18,664 bases of DNA, taken from NCBI GenBank assembly GCA_021799555.1, contig JAJZAG010000033.1:1-18664 (forward strand), in the 5' to 3' direction. A program made the translations under genes and the position numbers. Shown here piece by piece: positions 7,435 to 14,995 of this stretch (positions are counted from its first letter, which is position 1; every line of letters starts with the position of its first letter). The DNA is from Deltaproteobacteria bacterium. Its GTDB lineage: Bacteria > Desulfobacterota > Binatia > Binatales > Binataceae. The notes under the pieces were generated by a model. The model saw only the letters and a list, made by a program, of their open reading frames with translations, was not told where the DNA came from and made no database searches.

Positions 7435-7704
7435 TTGACTTTAGAGACTCGGGCGGGTTACAAAGTTCCGTCCCAATTTCATGCCGTAATGGCGTCTTGT
7501 TGGACTGCGATGGCCGATAAAGACGATATACTACTCAATTCCCGAGAGGTCGCGTTTTTGCTCGACCTCAGTCCGGACACCGTAAATGAATTCGCCCGCC
7601 GCAATATTATCCCGGCGTTCAAGAAAGGGCGGCAATGGCGCTTTCGCCGCCGCGATATCGCATCCGTGAAGCGCCAGCTTCGGGGAGTCAACGCGGCCGC
7701 GTAG
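7435..7704 (+). CDS. Small excisionase/MerR-type helix-turn-helix protein
   Basis: The core from about residue 33 (LLNSREVAFLLDLSPDTVN, then KKGRQWRFRRRDI) matches the HTH_17/excisionase fold: a winged HTH followed by the basic GRxWRFRRxDI wing. TTG at 7435 has GGAG 5 nt upstream and gives 89 residues. ATG at 7510 gives 64 residues, closer to the domain alone, but lacks a Shine-Dalgarno. There is no integrase or phage gene nearby, so it is more likely a small transcriptional regulator than a true excisionase. A GC-rich hairpin overlaps its stop codon. Confidence 0.75.
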   Translation: MTLETRAGYKVPSQFHAVMASCWTAMADKDDILLNSREVAFLLDLSPDTVNEFARRNIIPAFKKGRQWRFRRRDIASVKRQLRGVNAAA

Positions 7705-7716
7705 GCGCGGCCGTTT
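7694..7716 (+). terminator. GC-rich hairpin overlapping the HTH gene stop codon, probable terminator
   Basis: CGGCCGCG (7694-7701) and CGCGGCCG (7706-7713) form a perfect 8-bp stem. The 4-nt loop TAGG contains the gene's stop codon. Only TTT follows, so termination may be partial. Confidence 0.45.
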
Positions 7717-7806
7717 CAAATCAGCGCAAACGGGAGCAGGATCGACGCGCGCGCGGGATTTGGAATCGGTCGCGCGCGCGACGGTCAGGCAAGAGGTCTA
7801 TTGCCA

Positions 7807-8427
7807 ATGTCAGAGCCGCACGAAAGCCGCGTCTATTCCGATCTCGCGCATTTCTACGATGCGGTTTTCGGCCGCGCGTTTGTTGATCACGAGCACGAGG
7901 TCGTCGAGTCGCTCAATTTGCGCCCCGGCCAGCGCGTGCTCGAGGTGGGAGTCGGCACCGGGATGGCGCTCGATGCGTTTCCGCCGTACGTGGAGTTGAT
8001 CGGGATCGATCCGTCGGAGGCGATGCTTGTGCACGCGCGCGAGAAGATTCGCGAGAACCGATGGCGTCATGTCGAGGTGAAGCAGGGCGACGCGCTCAAT
8101 CTCGAGTTTCCCGACAACAGCTTCGACGACGTGGTCTCGTTTCACGTGATCACGGTCGTGCCGGATCCGATTCGGATGATGAACGAGATGATCCGCGTGT
8201 GCAAGCCAGGCGGGCGAATCGTCGTCGTAAATCATTTCGCCAGCCCGAATCCGATCCTTTACTTTCTGAATACCTTGATAAACCCTCTGACCAAGCTCCT
8301 AGGATGGACCACGCGGCTGCGGGCGCGCGATATCCTGCACAGCCCGAACATCACCGTCGAGCGCCTGGCGCCGGTGACCCGCTTCTCGGTTCACGATCTG
8401 ATAATCGCGCGCAAGATCGCGACGTAA
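7807..8427 (+). CDS. pmtA: Phospholipid N-methyltransferase, PmtA-like (class I SAM methyltransferase)
   Basis: This is a Rossmann-fold SAM methyltransferase of 206 residues. Motif I VLEVGVGTG is at 44-52, the acidic GIDPS at 66-70, the post-motif TVVPDP at 116-121, and EMIRVCKPGGRIVVVNHF at about 127-144. The combination of VGVGTG, VVPDP and NHF is characteristic of Rhodobacter-type PmtA, which methylates phosphatidylethanolamine toward phosphatidylcholine at the inner membrane. ATG 7807 has AGAGG 10 nt upstream; the in-frame TTG at 7801 would be too close. Substrate is inferred from family resemblance, and a quinone-type methyltransferase cannot be excluded. Confidence 0.8.
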   Translation: MSEPHESRVYSDLAHFYDAVFGRAFVDHEHEVVESLNLRPGQRVLEVGVGTGMALDAFPPYVELIGIDPSEAMLVHAREKIRENRWRHVEVKQGDALNLEFPDNSFDDVVSFHVITVVPDPIRMMNEMIRVCKPGGRIVVVNHFASPNPILYFLNTLINPLTKLLGWTTRLRARDILHSPNITVERLAPVTRFSVHDLIIARKIAT

Positions 8428-8442
8428 GATCGCGAATTGAGA

Positions 8443-8486
8443 GCACGCCTGGCGACCGCGCCTTGCATGGCGAGGTTGAGGCGTGC
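8443..8486. terminator. Hairpin between convergent genes, possible bidirectional terminator
   Basis: GCACGCCT (8443-8450) and AGGCGTGC (8479-8486) form an 8-bp stem between the methyltransferase and the oppositely oriented VOC gene. No T-run is present, so termination activity is uncertain. Confidence 0.3.
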
Positions 8487-8497
8487 CCAGACCTGTC

Positions 8498-9193
8498 TCA
8501 CGCGGCGCGGGTTTTGGAGGTGACCGGAGGGGTCGTCTCGCTCATCGTGCGCAGCACTTGTTCGTCACTCAATGTCCAGACCCTCGCGTCCGGCGGAAAG
8601 TCCATCAATGGCTTTGACGGATCGGGCGCGGGCTGCGCGATCTTTCCGCCTTGTGATTCGAAGGCGGCGGGATGCTTGTAGCGTTCGAGTTCGGCCGCAT
8701 TGATGCCGGCCAGCGCCACCACTTCGGGATCTATCCACGCTTCGGCATCAATTCCTTTCCCCTCCGAAGTAGAGAACTCGAGCATGATTCCTTCGGGCGC
8801 GGCGAGATAAATCGATTTGCAAAATCCATGATCGATCGGACCCATGATCCACACGCCGCGGGAGCGCACGCGATCGCGGATCGCGAGTAGATCAGCGTAA
8901 CTGTCAACGTTCAGCGCGACGTGCTGCATGACTCCCGGCGCGACGTGGCCGGTGGTGTGGCCCGCGTGCGAGACACCTTTTACGGGCTCAATGCGCGCGA
9001 CCTCGGGATGCTGCACGAACGCAATCGATGAGCTGTTGCTCATCCGCAGAAAGCCGTGAAACGTGTTGTCCACGCCGTGCATCCAGTAAAGCGCCACCAA
9101 CTCCATGCCGACCACGTCGGTGAAAAACTCGATCTGGCGTTTGATATCCTTGGTGCAGATCGCGAGATGATGAACTCCGTTGGGCAGCCCCAT
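8498..9193 (-). CDS. VOC-superfamily protein (glyoxalase / extradiol dioxygenase type)
   Basis: This is a 231-residue vicinal-oxygen-chelate protein. Two beta-alpha-beta-beta-beta modules are readable: GVHHLAICTKDI at residues 6-17 and MQHVALNVDSY at 89-99. H9, H91 and E139 fit the metal triad, so a metal-dependent enzyme is likely. The start ATG at 9193 has GGAGGT upstream on the minus strand; the frame also extends upstream to 9430, but without VOC-like sequence. A C-terminal tail of about 85 residues follows the VOC core. The gene is divergent from the small membrane-protein gene at 9365. The substrate cannot be told from sequence. Confidence 0.88.
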   Translation of the reverse strand: MGLPNGVHHLAICTKDIKRQIEFFTDVVGMELVALYWMHGVDNTFHGFLRMSNSSSIAFVQHPEVARIEPVKGVSHAGHTTGHVAPGVMQHVALNVDSYADLLAIRDRVRSRGVWIMGPIDHGFCKSIYLAAPEGIMLEFSTSEGKGIDAEAWIDPEVVALAGINAAELERYKHPAAFESQGGKIAQPAPDPSKPLMDFPPDARVWTLSDEQVLRTMSETTPPVTSKTRAA

Positions 9194-9300
9194 CGCAGAT
9201 ACCTCCGCAATGCTTCGAGTCGTAGCACCGAAGGCGCTTAATTTCCAACCCGCAGACACGGCCTTGTGCGATGCGTACAGATAAAGTTCGAGCGTGGGCT

Positions 9301-9328
9301 TTGACACCTTGGCACTTGGTGCGATACG
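9301..9328 (+). promoter_or_regulatory. Possible promoter for the small membrane-protein gene
   Basis: A perfect -35 TTGACA is at 9301-9306, with a weak -10-like GATACG at 9323-9328 and a 16-nt spacer. It lies about 40 nt upstream of the ATG at 9365 and points toward it. Confidence 0.4.
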
Positions 9329-9364
9329 TGTGGCCTGCTGAATTATGCGGTCTAGGTAACTTAT

Positions 9365-9790
9365 ATGACTGACGAGTCGGAACGCGAATCCGGGCGAGAA
9401 AAATCCCCGGCGGCAGCCGAGCGCTCCCAAGCCGCCGATGATCGCGCAGTCGAAGACTTGGCACGCGTGCTTTCCGAGCGCCTGCGTTCGATGCCGAACC
9501 GGCAGGAGATGACCGACTATGCCGTTTCATTGCTTAAGGAGAGCAACGAAGAAGCGGATCAGGCTGATCTCGCGCGGAATTCGCAAATCAAGGCGGCGCG
9601 CGGCGATCCGTTCAATCCGATCGCGTTCGCGATCCCGCTGCTCGTCGTTGGGTTGGTTCTGATGGCAACCGGATTGCTGACCGGGATGGGCATCCTAGTG
9701 GTTGCGATAGCGATCCTGATGTTCGGGTACGGGCTGATAGTTCCACTGTTTTCAAGAAGCAGAAAATCTGGGTCCTCGTCCAGAAAGTGA
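9365..9790 (+). CDS. Small two-TM membrane protein of unknown function
   Basis: The 141-residue protein is not one I recognise. The N-terminal half (1-80) is charged, rich in Glu, Arg and Ala, predicted soluble and helical. Two hydrophobic helices follow (about 86-106 and 108-128), then a basic Ser-rich tail (RSRKSGSSSRK), which suggests that both ends face the cytoplasm. A TTGACA-type promoter precedes it and an AGG lies shortly before the ATG. It stands between a divergent VOC gene and the cytochrome b operon, 176 nt before petB, so a link to the operon is possible but unproven. Confidence 0.7.
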   Translation: MTDESERESGREKSPAAAERSQAADDRAVEDLARVLSERLRSMPNRQEMTDYAVSLLKESNEEADQADLARNSQIKAARGDPFNPIAFAIPLLVVGLVLMATGLLTGMGILVVAIAILMFGYGLIVPLFSRSRKSGSSSRK

Positions 9791-9916
9791 GGTTAGAATC
9801 TATTGTGCAACAAATCAGGGCATCTTCTTGCAGAGACACACCGCAATTCGGTAGCTTGAGCATACGTGGGTAAAAGGCATTGAAACTGGGCAGTTGGATG
9901 TGCCGCAAGGTTGGTC

Positions 9917-9958
9917 ATGGCATCGCGTCGATGGAGGCTGGGCGTAGCGCCCGGGTAG
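9917..9958 (+). CDS. Possible 13-residue leader peptide upstream of petB
   Basis: ATG at 9917 has AAGG 6 nt upstream and encodes MASRRWRLGVAPG, stopping 8 nt before the petB ATG, which has no good Shine-Dalgarno of its own. Translation of this leader could be coupled to petB. The evidence is only the spacing and ribosome-binding site. Confidence 0.25.
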   Translation: MASRRWRLGVAPG

Positions 9959-9966
9959 TGGCATAG

Positions 9967-10740
9967 ATGGCGAATTTGGACTGGAAAGAGGTCAAGCGCC
10001 AGATCACCGAATCCCAAGCGTGGCAATCGATCTTCCGGCACGGTTACGAAGACACGCCGCGCAACCGCATTTTGATGGTGTCGGGCAACGTGTGGCTGCA
10101 TCTGCATCCCTCGAAGGTGCAAAAGCATACCGTGCGCCTGCGCTTCACCTGGTGCATGGGCGGGATCACTTTCCTGCTGTTTTTGGTCACTGTCGTCACC
10201 GGCGTTTACCTGATGTTCTATTACCGTCCGACCGCTGAATACGCGTACGCCGATATGAAGTATCTGGAATTCGACATGCCGTTCGGGATGCTGATGCGGA
10301 ACATGCATCGATGGGCCGCGCATGGGATGGTGATAGCGGTGTGGCTGCACATGTTTCGTGTTTTTATGACAGGATCGTACAAGCCGCCGCGCGAGTTCAA
10401 CTGGGTGGTCGGCGTGATCCTGCTGGTGCTTACGTTGCTGCTCTCGTTCACCGGCTATCTGCTGCCATGGGACCAGCTTTCAATTTGGGCGGTGACGGTT
10501 GGTTCGAATATGGCGCGCGCGACTCCACTGCTTGGGCATGGCGGTCCGTTCCACGAGGTGCTGGGAGTAAATCCGATTTACGACGCGCGCGCATTTATCT
10601 TCGGCGGCGCCGAGATCGGACCGCATACGCTGCTGCGGTTCTATATCCTGCACTGCATATTCTTCCCGTTGATCGCAAGCATATTCATGGCGGTGCACTT
10701 CTGGCGGATCCGGCGGGATGGAATGTCCGGGCCGCTCTAG
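9967..10740 (+). CDS. petB: Cytochrome b6-type cytochrome b N-terminal subunit
   Basis: This is the four-helix, di-heme core of a quinol oxidising b6c-type complex in the inner membrane, 257 residues. The b-heme histidines are H114/H128 (13 residues between) and H229/H244 (14 between); the 14-residue spacing is the b6 type rather than the mitochondrial bc1 type. C63 in TWCMGGITF aligns with the b6 Cys that binds heme c covalently (heme c_n/c_i). The end RRDGMSGPL parallels RKQGISGPL of chloroplast b6. An in-frame TAG directly precedes the ATG, fixing the start. No Rieske gene lies upstream. Confidence 0.95.
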   Translation: MANLDWKEVKRQITESQAWQSIFRHGYEDTPRNRILMVSGNVWLHLHPSKVQKHTVRLRFTWCMGGITFLLFLVTVVTGVYLMFYYRPTAEYAYADMKYLEFDMPFGMLMRNMHRWAAHGMVIAVWLHMFRVFMTGSYKPPREFNWVVGVILLVLTLLLSFTGYLLPWDQLSIWAVTVGSNMARATPLLGHGGPFHEVLGVNPIYDARAFIFGGAEIGPHTLLRFYILHCIFFPLIASIFMAVHFWRIRRDGMSGPL

Positions 10741-10761
10741 GACGATTGCGGGGATGGTGAG

Positions 10762-10908
10762 ATGGGCGAGGTGATTTCGTATATCGCGCACCTGGGAATA
10801 GTGCGTGTGCTATCTGTGCCGGCTGGGATGGTTCTGGCCTTATGGCTGATTTGGCGCGCTGCCGCACCGCCGCCGCTCGACGAAGACGGTGGGACGCATC
10901 AGCAGTGA
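10762..10908 (+). CDS. Tiny single-TM protein between petB and petD
   Basis: The 48-residue frame starts with ATG at 10762 and sits 21 nt after petB and 69 nt before petD on the same strand. A GGTGAG runs directly up to the start, with GGGGATGG before it. One hydrophobic segment (about 11-31, rich in Val, Leu and Trp) is followed by a Pro-rich acidic tail (APPPLDEDGG). The size and topology resemble the small subunits that pack round b6f-type complexes, but I see no homology to a named one. Confidence 0.55.
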   Translation: MGEVISYIAHLGIVRVLSVPAGMVLALWLIWRAAAPPPLDEDGGTHQQ

Positions 10909-10977
10909 ACCAACGCGCATCAACCGGGAGAGAGGGAGCGCGAGCGACTGACGATAACTCTCGGTAAGGGTTTCAGC

Positions 10978-11892
10978 ATGGCGACTAACGATGGGAAAAG
11001 TTCCGGAACCGCGCCAATGATGATGGCTGGCGCCGGCGGGGCCGCGCGTTCTTCGGGCGCAGGCGCAAGCCCGGCTCCGGCCGGAAAGCGCATCGAAGTC
11101 CCGATCAAAAAGGCGGGCGGCGGCGTCGAGGACAAGCTGCACACTTGGCCGTTTCTGGTCCGTAATGAATTTCTGATGGCGCTGTTCGTGATCGTCGTCC
11201 TGACCATCTGGTCGCTCACGATCAACGCGCCGCTCGAGGAGCCGTCGAATCCGACGCGGACCCCAAATCCGTCCAAGGCGCCGTGGTACTTTCTGGGCCT
11301 GCAGGAGATGCTGGTCTTCTTCGACCCGTGGTACGCGGGAGTGGTGCTGCCGAGCTTCATTATAGTGGGTCTGATGCTCATTCCCTATTTGGACATCAAT
11401 CCGAAAGGGAATGGCTATTACACTTTTCGCGAGCGGATGTTCGAGATCCTCACGTTCTTTCTTGGATTTCACGTGCTCTGGGTCTCATTTATCATTATTG
11501 GAACCTTCTTCCGGGGGCCCGGATGGAACTGGTTCTGGCCGGGCCAGGTGTGGGATCCGCACATGGTGGAAGCGCTCACCAATGTCGACTTGCCATACCT
11601 GTTCGGATTTCGCGACTACACGGCGTCGGCTCTGTTCGGGCTTTCGCTCATAGTTGGTTACTTCGTGGTTGGATACATCGTCTTTTATTTATGGGTGCGG
11701 GCGCGGCCGGCGAACGACCCATGGTCGGCGTTCCCGGGGGGAGGGCGCGAGTTATTGGAGAAATGGGGACCGGTGCGCTTCGGGATTACGGGCTTTCTGT
11801 TGCTCGCGATGATGGGGGTGTTTATCAAAATGATGCTGCGGCATGCGCTCAATATCAAATATATTCTGGTTACTCCGTGGATAAACATCTGA
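10978..11892 (+). CDS. petD: Cytochrome b C-terminal (subunit IV-type) protein, extended
   Basis: This 304-residue protein supplies the Qo-site half of cytochrome b. The family's PEWY segment reads APWYFLGLQE here (101-110), followed by FDPWYAGVVLP and IPYLDINPKGNGYYTF (135-150). A Gly/Ala/Ser-rich N-terminal tail (1-50) precedes five predicted TM helices (about 65-82, 119-138, 154-178, 215-240, 268-290), more than the three of subunit IV (about 160 residues). TAAGGG lies 7 nt before the ATG. It is co-directional with petB and the cytochrome c genes and is likely assembled with them. Confidence 0.92.
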   Translation: MATNDGKSSGTAPMMMAGAGGAARSSGAGASPAPAGKRIEVPIKKAGGGVEDKLHTWPFLVRNEFLMALFVIVVLTIWSLTINAPLEEPSNPTRTPNPSKAPWYFLGLQEMLVFFDPWYAGVVLPSFIIVGLMLIPYLDINPKGNGYYTFRERMFEILTFFLGFHVLWVSFIIIGTFFRGPGWNWFWPGQVWDPHMVEALTNVDLPYLFGFRDYTASALFGLSLIVGYFVVGYIVFYLWVRARPANDPWSAFPGGGRELLEKWGPVRFGITGFLLLAMMGVFIKMMLRHALNIKYILVTPWINI

Positions 11893-11935
11893 CCTTGCAA
11901 GCCGCGAATCGCGATTTAGGGGGCGGCTGATTTGC

Positions 11936-12112
11936 GTGTATGTGTTCGGCAAGGTTCTCGAGGCGCTGGGATGCGCCGATGTGGGATTCGCCCTGTTCGT
12001 CGGGCTTACGCAACCCCATGGAATGGGTAATGAGTATAAACTGGCGGGAGTCGGAATTCTAGTGTTTCTGGTTGGTTATGTGGTCGAGAGCTTCTCGGAG
12101 GGCGGCTCCTGA
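11936..12112 (+). CDS. Tiny membrane protein between petD and the multiheme cytochrome
   Basis: The 58-residue frame begins at GTG 11936 (or GTG 11942) and ends 63 nt before the multiheme gene. AGGGGG at 11918-11923 is a distant Shine-Dalgarno. The sequence has GFALFVGLTQPHG in the middle and one clear TM helix (about 35-52, KLAGVGILVFLVGYVV). It is not recognised as a known family. Its place in the operon suggests a small accessory subunit. Confidence 0.5.
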   Translation: MYVFGKVLEALGCADVGFALFVGLTQPHGMGNEYKLAGVGILVFLVGYVVESFSEGGS

Positions 12113-12175
12113 ACGCAATTAACCGGTCGGAGCGTTGGAGCGGACAACAAATCCGAGAACGAGTAGGTACGATAG

Positions 12176-14956
12176 ATGGCTGGCAGACCAGGGCTTGATC
12201 CCGGCGAGGAAAGCAAATCGTACAGCGCGCTGTTTGTGCTGATCGTTGCGCTGCTGCTTGTGGTATCGGTGTGGTCGATCTGGGACGACAACATCTCGCG
12301 CCGTCCATGGAAGGAATATCAGGTCGAGTTCGACAAGCTCGCCTATAACAAGTACATGAGCGACGCCGCCGCGGAGCAGAAGACTCTCGACGCGAATCCT
12401 GATTATGTAAAGCTGGTCAAGCAGCTCGATATCGCGCGGCGTCAGTTAAGCTCAGGCGAGACCGCCGCCAAGCTCGCGGCCCTGAAATCTCAAGCGGTTG
12501 CCCTCAAGGTCGCATCCGACGAAAAGGAGCAGGCCGTGCGCTTCACCAAGTCGTACCTGACCGAAGCATGGTACGACTACAACCACGCAATCCAGACTAA
12601 GGCGGACCCGTCCGGCTACAAAAATGAAATAGATCAGCTTAACCGCGAGCTTGCCGGCGAGAACAAGGAATCCGACGCGGCCAAGGCGGCGCTGCAGAGG
12701 GTCAAGGACGAGATCGACGCTCTGAACTCGCAAGTGGATACTGTCACCGATAAGCTCAAGACCATGACCAAGAAGCGCGACGACCTGATCGACAAGGCCG
12801 ACGGCTTCATGATTCCAATCAAGTTCGCGGGCCGGGTGATTCTGCGCTATCCAAAGATTCCCAAGATCCAGCAGACCGCGATCGACGACTTTGATCGCAA
12901 CGCTTTCGACGAGGCGATCGCGCGGGTCGATCGGTGCCAGTCCTGCCATATGGGTATCGACAAGCGCGGTTTCGAAAACGCCCCGCAGCCGTTTCGTACC
13001 CATTCCAATTACGACGCGATCATCGGAAAGCATCCGCCGGACAAGCTCGGATGCACTCCGTGCCACGAAGGACAGGGCCCCGCGGTTAATTCAATTGCGA
13101 TGGCCCACGGCGACGTCGAACACTGGGAGCATCCAATGCTCACCGGCGATCAGATGCAGTCGCGATGCATCAAGTGTCATATCGACGTCGGGTCGCTGCG
13201 CAACAAGGCGGGCGACCAAATCGCGGTCAACTGGGTGCGCGGTGAACGGTTGTTTCAGCAGATGGGATGTACCGGATGCCATCTGGCTGCGGGTTACGAA
13301 GACCTGCCGAAGATCGGACCCTATTTGAAGCTCGCTTCCGCCAAACTGGACCCGTCTTGGACGGTGCGATGGATAACCAATCCGCATCTGTTCCATCCGC
13401 ATACGCGGATGCCTAACTTTATGTTCACGCGCGCGCAAGCGACCTCGATCGCGGCGTATATCCTGTCGAGTTCGGCAAAGAACTCCGGCCTCTGGCTTAA
13501 AGCGCATCCGCAACCGCCCACGCTGGAGACGGATATTGCCAACCCCGCGTTTATAGAGGAGGGCAAGGGTCTTTTCGAGTCGGTCGGGTGTAAGGCATGT
13601 CATTCGATCGAACCGAATCAGATCGGAACACCTGTCGGCGACAATTCGCACTTCGTACCGACCGCGATGCGGACCACCAAGGACTTCGCACCCAACTTGG
13701 CGGGAATCGGCGAAAAGACAAACGCGCGATGGGTTTATACGTGGCTCAAAAATCCGCGCGATTTCTCGCCGCACACGGCGATGCCGTCGCTGCGGCTCTC
13801 CGACCACGAGGCCGAGGCGCTCACCGCGTTCTTGATGACGCATGGCAAGAAGAAGGAAGATCCGGGAGTCGAGGCCGCTCTCAACGATCCCGCCAACGTC
13901 AAGGCCGGCGAATCGCTGGTACGCAAGTACGGATGCTTCGGATGTCACGAAGTGGAGGGAATGGACAAGGAATCGCGAATCGGCGTCGAGCTGACCGCGT
14001 TCGGTTCAAAGCATATCGACGAGATGTTCTTCGGCGATCGGACCGACATCCCACCGACCTGGAACGCATGGTCCTTCAACAAGCTGCAGAATCCGCGCAT
14101 CTACGCGACCAAAGACGTCGAACAGTTGATGCCGAATTTCGACTTTCAGAAAACCGATATTGACAACCTGCTCGTCTTTCTCGCCAGCCGCACTGACGCG
14201 AAGGTTCCCGAGCGTTATCGCGCGCACGGAACCGATCGGCAGGAGCAGATCGTCGATGGTCGCCAACTCGTCAATTTCTATAACTGCGTCGGATGTCACA
14301 TAATAGAGAATCGTGGCGGCTATATCCGGAGATTCTACTCGGAAGACGAAATCAACTTTGCGCCGCCAATACTCAATGGCGAGGGAATGAAGGTCCAGCC
14401 TAACTGGCTATTTACTTTTCTGCAGGGGCCGACGCCGATCCGCCCGTGGCTCAAGATCCGGATGCCGACTTTTCATTTCACCAATCATGAAGATGACACT
14501 GTGGTGAACTACTTCACCGCGCTATCTGATGTGCAGGTACCGTACGAGTTCCTCAACGTGAACCTGATCGCTCCCGATACGCTGCAGGCCGGCGCCAAGC
14601 TGATGACCAAGGACTATTTCAACTGCTTCAGTTGTCATCAGCAGGGTGACAAGAAGCCCGAGGGTCCGCCCTCGGGATGGGCTCCTGACCTTGCGATGGC
14701 TCACGAGCGGCTGAATCCCCAATGGATACTCCTGTGGCTCAAGAACCCGCAGGCGGTTCAACCTGGCACCAAGATGCCGTCATTCTACCCGGGCGGACCG
14801 GATGATATTCTTGGTGGCAACGAACCAGCGCAAATCAAGGCGATTCGCGACTACATATTCTGGTTCGGGATACATCCGGACCGGAGCTTGGCCGCGCAGG
14901 TGGCAAATGTTGCGCCTGCGAAACCAGTAAAAAAAAATAGAAAGAGAGGCTCCTGA
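12176..14956 (+). CDS. Membrane-anchored octaheme c-type cytochrome with periplasmic coiled coil
   Basis: The 926-residue protein has one N-terminal TM helix (18-36) and no cleavage site, so the bulk is periplasmic. Residues about 75-205 are a Lys/Glu/Asp-rich helical coiled coil. Eight CxxCH heme sites follow: 254-258, 293-297, 331-335, 365-369, 472-476, 587-591, 704-708 and 817-821. The first three lie close together. The last five each sit in a mono-heme cytochrome c-like module ending in a xMPxF/L motif that can give the distal Met (M412, M536, M652, M763, M867). It follows cytochrome b directly and probably takes the role of cytochrome f/c1 and more. TAGGT precedes the ATG. A Lys/Arg tail ends the protein. 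Confidence 0.93.
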   Translation: MAGRPGLDPGEESKSYSALFVLIVALLLVVSVWSIWDDNISRRPWKEYQVEFDKLAYNKYMSDAAAEQKTLDANPDYVKLVKQLDIARRQLSSGETAAKLAALKSQAVALKVASDEKEQAVRFTKSYLTEAWYDYNHAIQTKADPSGYKNEIDQLNRELAGENKESDAAKAALQRVKDEIDALNSQVDTVTDKLKTMTKKRDDLIDKADGFMIPIKFAGRVILRYPKIPKIQQTAIDDFDRNAFDEAIARVDRCQSCHMGIDKRGFENAPQPFRTHSNYDAIIGKHPPDKLGCTPCHEGQGPAVNSIAMAHGDVEHWEHPMLTGDQMQSRCIKCHIDVGSLRNKAGDQIAVNWVRGERLFQQMGCTGCHLAAGYEDLPKIGPYLKLASAKLDPSWTVRWITNPHLFHPHTRMPNFMFTRAQATSIAAYILSSSAKNSGLWLKAHPQPPTLETDIANPAFIEEGKGLFESVGCKACHSIEPNQIGTPVGDNSHFVPTAMRTTKDFAPNLAGIGEKTNARWVYTWLKNPRDFSPHTAMPSLRLSDHEAEALTAFLMTHGKKKEDPGVEAALNDPANVKAGESLVRKYGCFGCHEVEGMDKESRIGVELTAFGSKHIDEMFFGDRTDIPPTWNAWSFNKLQNPRIYATKDVEQLMPNFDFQKTDIDNLLVFLASRTDAKVPERYRAHGTDRQEQIVDGRQLVNFYNCVGCHIIENRGGYIRRFYSEDEINFAPPILNGEGMKVQPNWLFTFLQGPTPIRPWLKIRMPTFHFTNHEDDTVVNYFTALSDVQVPYEFLNVNLIAPDTLQAGAKLMTKDYFNCFSCHQQGDKKPEGPPSGWAPDLAMAHERLNPQWILLWLKNPQAVQPGTKMPSFYPGGPDDILGGNEPAQIKAIRDYIFWFGIHPDRSLAAQVANVAPAKPVKKNRKRGS

Positions 14957-14995
14957 AGATCAGAAACCGGCCCGGAATAGGCAGGAGGGAATTAG

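Noticed and set aside
7435..7704. Phage or integrative element signalled by an excisionase-like gene
   Set aside because: No integrase, att-like direct repeats or tRNA target nearby; flanking genes are housekeeping.
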